Source: Piezodorus guildinii (taxonomy: Eukaryota; Arthropoda; Insecta; Hemiptera; Pentatomidae). From it: a DNA stretch of 64,000 nucleotides. Location of the stretch: contig CM041297.1 of the NCBI GenBank assembly GCA_023052935.1, positions 1,664,280-1,728,279 on the forward strand. Reading direction: 5' to 3'. Of the stretch, positions 60,081 through 64,000 are shown one piece after another; position 1 is the first letter of the stretch; the number at the start of each line of letters is the position of its first letter. The notes beneath the pieces were generated by a model. The model was not told the origin of the DNA, searched no databases, and worked only from the letters and a program-made list of their open reading frames with translations. The position numbers were made by a program, and so were the translations under genes.

Positions 60081-61064
60081 GTCAACAAGAGTTCCCTGAG
60101 TGAAAATAGTTTTAGTAAGTTTTGTAAATCATAGCATGTAAATTAAAAAAATATTTTCCATAACTTTGATTTTCTTTCTTTCTTTTTTATTATTTTTAAG
60201 AATTTTCTTCAGTCGCTTTATCAATTTGACTAATTACTTTTGAAAAATCGCTCCTTCGCCAATTACTGAATGAAGACACCTTATAAGACAAAAAGATACA
60301 GAGGTTGATGAAGAGGTAGTATACTGTAGCCTCACTAACGAGACGGTCAGCCGTAATTGGAGGAGCTAGCAGTTGAGGTGCGGTCGCACACCATTTTGCG
60401 CTTAATTAACCCGCCATAATTAATGGCTTAGCTAGCTCTTTTAATTGCCCTTTAGTTAATTAGTTCAGTTTGGATAATGCGATTCCTCTCTTGTTCCTGT
60501 CCACTTGTATTATCTACTAACCCGCCAAGCAGGTGACGTACCGCTACGTACGTATGCCATTCCAATAGCCTTCCGTAAATATAGGTGTAATCACCAATGA
60601 AATAAAAATCACTGTTTTGACTTTCACATACATACATATAAAATAAGGAATACATCTCGTTCGTACAAATTTTCTTGTTTTCAACGGAAACTAAGGGTTG
60701 TTTAAATCCAAATGAAGAAATCACAGAAAATGGTCTTAGTATTTTTATTGTAAACAAAGTTAAAAAAAAAATATTACGAAACTGTAATATTCTATATTGA
60801 AGTATGTGAATGTGAAGAAGTAGGCAGTGAAGCTGCAGCAACATTTTTTTTTTCAAAATTCAACTAAGCAGAAGAGTCGCTATAATCTACACATTTCGGA
60901 ACGTATTACAGCTTTGATTCTAAATTAACTCACAATCCCTGATTTAAAATTAAATAACCTTAAAACGTTTTGCTTTTATATTAGTTTGCAGTTGTCTTAC
61001 ATTGGTTAAAAAGCCTAATTTCCTCCTCTTAAATACTTTCTCTATACTTGTTTACTTTCACTTA
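60081..61064. other. Interval with a single-copy island at 60310-60600
   Basis: 60390-60475 contains GCTTAATTAACCC, CATAATTAATGG and TTAGTTAATTAGTTC, a dense group of homeodomain-type cores. Nearby are GC-richer single-copy stretches. No coding frame of note; the open stretch at 60452-60856 on the minus strand shows no family. Confidence 0.4.
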
Positions 61065-61945
61065 CTATATATAATAAAAGGAAGTATTGCGATCGTGAAA
61101 ATTTTCGAATTCTAGTTTTCAACGGAAATACACGTTTAGGGTCCCTTGAGTCCAAATAACCGAGTCCCGCAAAAAGGTCTGTGTGTGTGTGTGTGTAACT
61201 CCCGGGCGGAAACGGTAAGTCCTATGAAACTGAAATTTCATATTTAAGACAACTATACGCCCGAGACGTGAAAAACTTTTTTCATTAAAATGAGCTTACC
61301 AGAAGAGGCACTTTATACCATGCATTTTGCTCCTTTTTTTCGATTTTCTCGAAAACGGTTCGACGATTTTGATTAAACTCGCTATATCAATGTAAAATTT
61401 AATGGGCTTTAATATCATGTAGGTTTTATTTGTATAAAAATGGTTTGACAGGGCTTAAATGCCGATATTTTAAATTTTCTTCATCTAAAGTACCTTTAAT
61501 TTTTTAGTTCAATAATAATAACTAGATTATCTTGTTAACGCTGAGGAAAACAGGTAAATATATAAATTGAATAAATTCGATACACAACTAAAGGAGAAAA
61601 CAGAAAAAATATTTTTTTAATGCAATTTTTCGTTTTTGAACATAAGAGCAGTAATATACGTGTATGATATACCGTTGGAAAGTTTAAAAATTTTAGGAAA
61701 AAAATATCATCTGATACACAAGCTTTTAAAAGTTAATGGAGAGTGATGAAAAGAAGATAAAAGTAACTGATTATTTAAGATAATAATATAATAGATTTTT
61801 TAATAAAACACATGTTTCTGTATAAATTCAATTTGATTAATTCCTTAATAATTTCATGTATTTTTATCTCTAACTGTATTTGGAAAATTCTTTCATTGAT
61901 TTTAAAAATGGAGGTAAGTGAAAGTCGTGTGTTGCCCGCACCAGA
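61065..61945 (-). repeat. Family A, complete copy
   Basis: From TTTCACTTACTATATATAAT to GTGTTGCCCGCACCAGA with all blocks; about 880 bp. It serves as a reference for the family, together with 29203-30030. Confidence 0.85.
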
Positions 61946-62527
61946 TTTTTTTTCTACTTTTTTTAGGCCAACTACTGTGCAAGAAGGTGAACAAAATTTT
62001 GGTCGCCAACCTGTGTTAGGTCATTTACTGTATCCTAATTAAAACTAGATTGGACAATTTTGGACTTCCACTGTTGCTAGGATTAAGTTAAATTAATAAA
62101 CTTAATATTTAATTAAGTATGCATAAATAGCGTATTACGACTTAAAAGCTATTCACTTGGCAGTAGTTAAGTTAATTGAAGTGAGATTGGAGAACAGAAG
62201 GCAGTACAAGGGTCGGGCCAGATACCCCCCTACAAAGCTATGTCAACAACTTTTCTCTCTCTCTCGAGTGTTTGTTTGTTGTCGGCTCCTCTTGGCTTTG
62301 ACTTCGCCATCCGAACCGCTAATGCAAATATCTAACTTAATAGTCAAGGAATTAAAGGAGCCATTGAAGGCAGATGTCATGCAATCCGTGTCTACTTATC
62401 TTTATTGCTTTCCATCGCTCGGTTTGTTTGAACTGACTGGGGTTCGGTCCTCTGAAAGAGTAACTCCCCTTTAAGGATTTTTACTTGACCGATTATTCAT
62501 TTTTATTAAATTTAACAACACTTTTAT
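61946..62527. other. Single-copy interval with a conserved-looking block at 62160-62470
   Basis: Contains an octamer ATGCAAAT (about 62320) and a CT-rich stretch, GC-richer than its surroundings. An open stretch at 62157-62474 has no recognised family. Confidence 0.35.
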
Positions 62528-62878
62528 ATGATTTTGGCTTTTGCTGACGACATAGATATAGTTTGAAGGATAGTAGTAGCTAGAGTGGATTTAGGAGTTA
62601 ATGAGTCGAAAACCAAATACATGCATGCAGACCCACAGCTGGATGTGCACGAACCATCACATTTTATATCTGAAGGCTATTCATTTGAAAGGTTGAAAGA
62701 CTTTATGCTTAAAAGTCAACGCTGATAATGATATTAAAATTGAAAATCATCTCAAAATTATGTCCCAAATTAATGTTATTTTGTACTTCTGAAGCATTTT
62801 AAGAGCAGGGCCATTTCTCAAAACACAAAGGTCCAACTTTACAAGACGCTCGTATGACCGGTTCCCATTTATGCAGCT
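62528..62878 (+). pseudogene. Non-LTR RT palm/thumb fragment
   Basis: FADDIDIV at the start (catalytic DD), then VDLGVNESKTKYMHADPQLD, EGYSFERLKDF and SNFTRRSYDRF-like remnants of the thumb with frameshifts and stops. Typical of RTE/CR1-like RTs; it joins family A at 62880. Confidence 0.75.
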
Positions 62879-62879
62879 G

Positions 62880-63745
62880 AGTATTTCAATCAGAATAAAA
62901 CCTACATGATATTAAAGCCCATCAAATTTTAAATTAAAATTGTAAGAGCCGTTTTTGGGTAAATAGTAAAAAGGTGCAAAATGCAAAGTACAAAGTAGCA
63001 CTTCCGTTCAGCAGTTTTGGGCATAAAAGTTGCTGTGGCATCTCGGCGTGTATTCTTCTAAAATATGAAATTTCAGTTTCGTACAACTTTTCGTTTTCGT
63101 GCTATACAATGGTATATCATACATGTATATTACTGCTCTTATGTTCAAAAACAAAATTGTATTAAAAAAATAATTTTTCTGTTTGCTCCTTTAGTTTGTT
63201 ATCGAATTCATTCAATTTATATATTTACCTGTTTTTCATCAGTTGTAACAAGATAATATAGTTTTTTTTATATAGAATCAACAAAATTAAAGGTACTTTA
63301 GAGAAAGAAAATTTAAAATATCGGCATTTAAGCCCTGTCAGTCCATTTTTATGCAAATGAAACCTACATGATATTAAAGCCCATTAAATTTTACATCGAT
63401 ATAGCGAGTTTAATCAAAATCGTCGGGACCGTTTTCGAGAAAATCGAAAAAAGGTGCAAAATGTATGGTATAAAGTGCCTCTTCTGGTAAGCTTATTTTG
63501 ATGAAAAAAGTTTTGTCACGTCTCGGGCATATATTTCTCATAAATATGAAATTTTAGTTTCATAGGACTTACCGTTTCCGCCCTGGAGTTACCACACACA
63601 CAGAGACCTTTTTGCGGGACTTGTTATTTGGACTCAGGTGACCCTAAAACGTGTATTTCCGTTGAAAACTGGAATTCGAAAATTTTCACGATCGCAATAC
63701 TTCCCCTTACTATATATTTTATGTATAGGTAAGTGAAAGTAAAAT
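62880..63745 (+). repeat. Family A, two joined fragments (diverged 62880-63095, younger 63100-63745)
   Basis: The first fragment has ATAAAACCTACATGATATTA and a GTGCAAAATGCAAAG block. The second starts CAATGGTATATCATACATG and runs to AGGTAAGTGAAAGTAAAAT, keeping all blocks. The order shows the younger copy joined into or onto the older one. Confidence 0.8.
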
Positions 63746-64000
63746 CCCTCGAAAGATTCCATTACATTAAGTATAATTTAATGCACTACTATAATATCTG
63801 GTATAATTAATATCTGTGCTACTGTCTAAACCTTTCAATTTATACAGGAAATAACTGTAAAACTCGTCGGATTTAGCAAAATAACACAAAAAATATGCTA
63901 TAGCAAACGTAGTGAGTACCCCTAATAAGACTATAAGTGTATAATGCTAACCACGAGAGTGCCTAGCTTTCTATATATAGAGGCTAATTAGGCGAGCTGT

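Noticed and set aside
60452..60856. 134-codon minus-strand frame
   Set aside because: Runs through the TAATTA-rich island and AT-rich sequence, no motif or homolog recognised; likely chance.

Overview
This is a repeat-dominated, AT-rich eukaryotic window with no recognisable host gene, rRNA, CRISPR array or bacterial-type operon. The combination of two errantivirus-type (insect endogenous retrovirus) proviruses with baculovirus-F-like env genes, mariner elements, Jockey-like non-LTR elements and tRNA-derived SINEs points to an insect. I cannot name the species from the sequence.

The two main objects are near-identical, structurally complete proviruses in opposite orientation: ERV-1 at 2081-9566 (+) and ERV-2 at 33845-41324 (-). 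Each has LTRs of about 290 bp (AGT...AYT), a tRNA-Lys-type primer binding site, gag, a pol frame reached by -1 frameshifting at a TTTTTTA site, an env with a furin site, and a polypurine tract. All six reading frames are open. The seven residue differences I see between the copies, and the identical or nearly identical LTRs, indicate recent insertion. Both copies carry Asn where the third catalytic residue (Glu) of the integrase D,D-35-E triad is expected. ERV-2 sits inside a copy of a high-copy 0.85-kb repeat ('family A'). ERV-1 abuts another family A copy at about the same internal position.

The rest is layered older insertions. 1-889 (-) is the 5' end of a second Ty3/Gypsy lineage (gag, a PBS matching tRNA-Trp, and LTR). 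Family A copies lie at 9.6-11.3, 22.6, 23.6-24.6, 29.2-30.0, 32.2-33.8, 41.3-44.1, 59.0, 61.1-61.9 and 62.9-63.7 kb, including a 1.57-kb fold-back at 9773-11343. Jockey-like LINE fragments lie at 12.1-12.9, 19.6-20.2, 22.1-22.6, 24.5-26.1, 27.0-27.9, 47.5-48.1, 50.4-51.7 and 57.7-59.0 kb. Other non-LTR remnants of at least five kinds are at 15.7-16.2, 18.3-19.0, 26.1-26.8, 31.0-31.7, 42.4-43.2, 44.9-46.1, 48.4-49.0, 53.7-55.8, 56.6-57.0 and 62.5-62.9 kb. Mariner remnants lie at 1148-1752, 17476-18257 and 21031-21346. Two tRNA-derived SINE families are present, several copies with target-site duplications. A large palindrome with arms of about 1.1 kb spans 45.9-50.1 kb, and (TA)n arrays are frequent.

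Between the repeats are a few islands of higher-complexity, apparently single-copy sequence (about 14.55-15.0, 19.08-19.4, 28.0-28.35, 41.85-42.3, 44.4-44.75, 60.3-60.6 and 62.15-62.47 kb), some rich in TAATTA-type homeodomain cores. They could be conserved noncoding DNA of a large intron or intergenic region, but that is inference.
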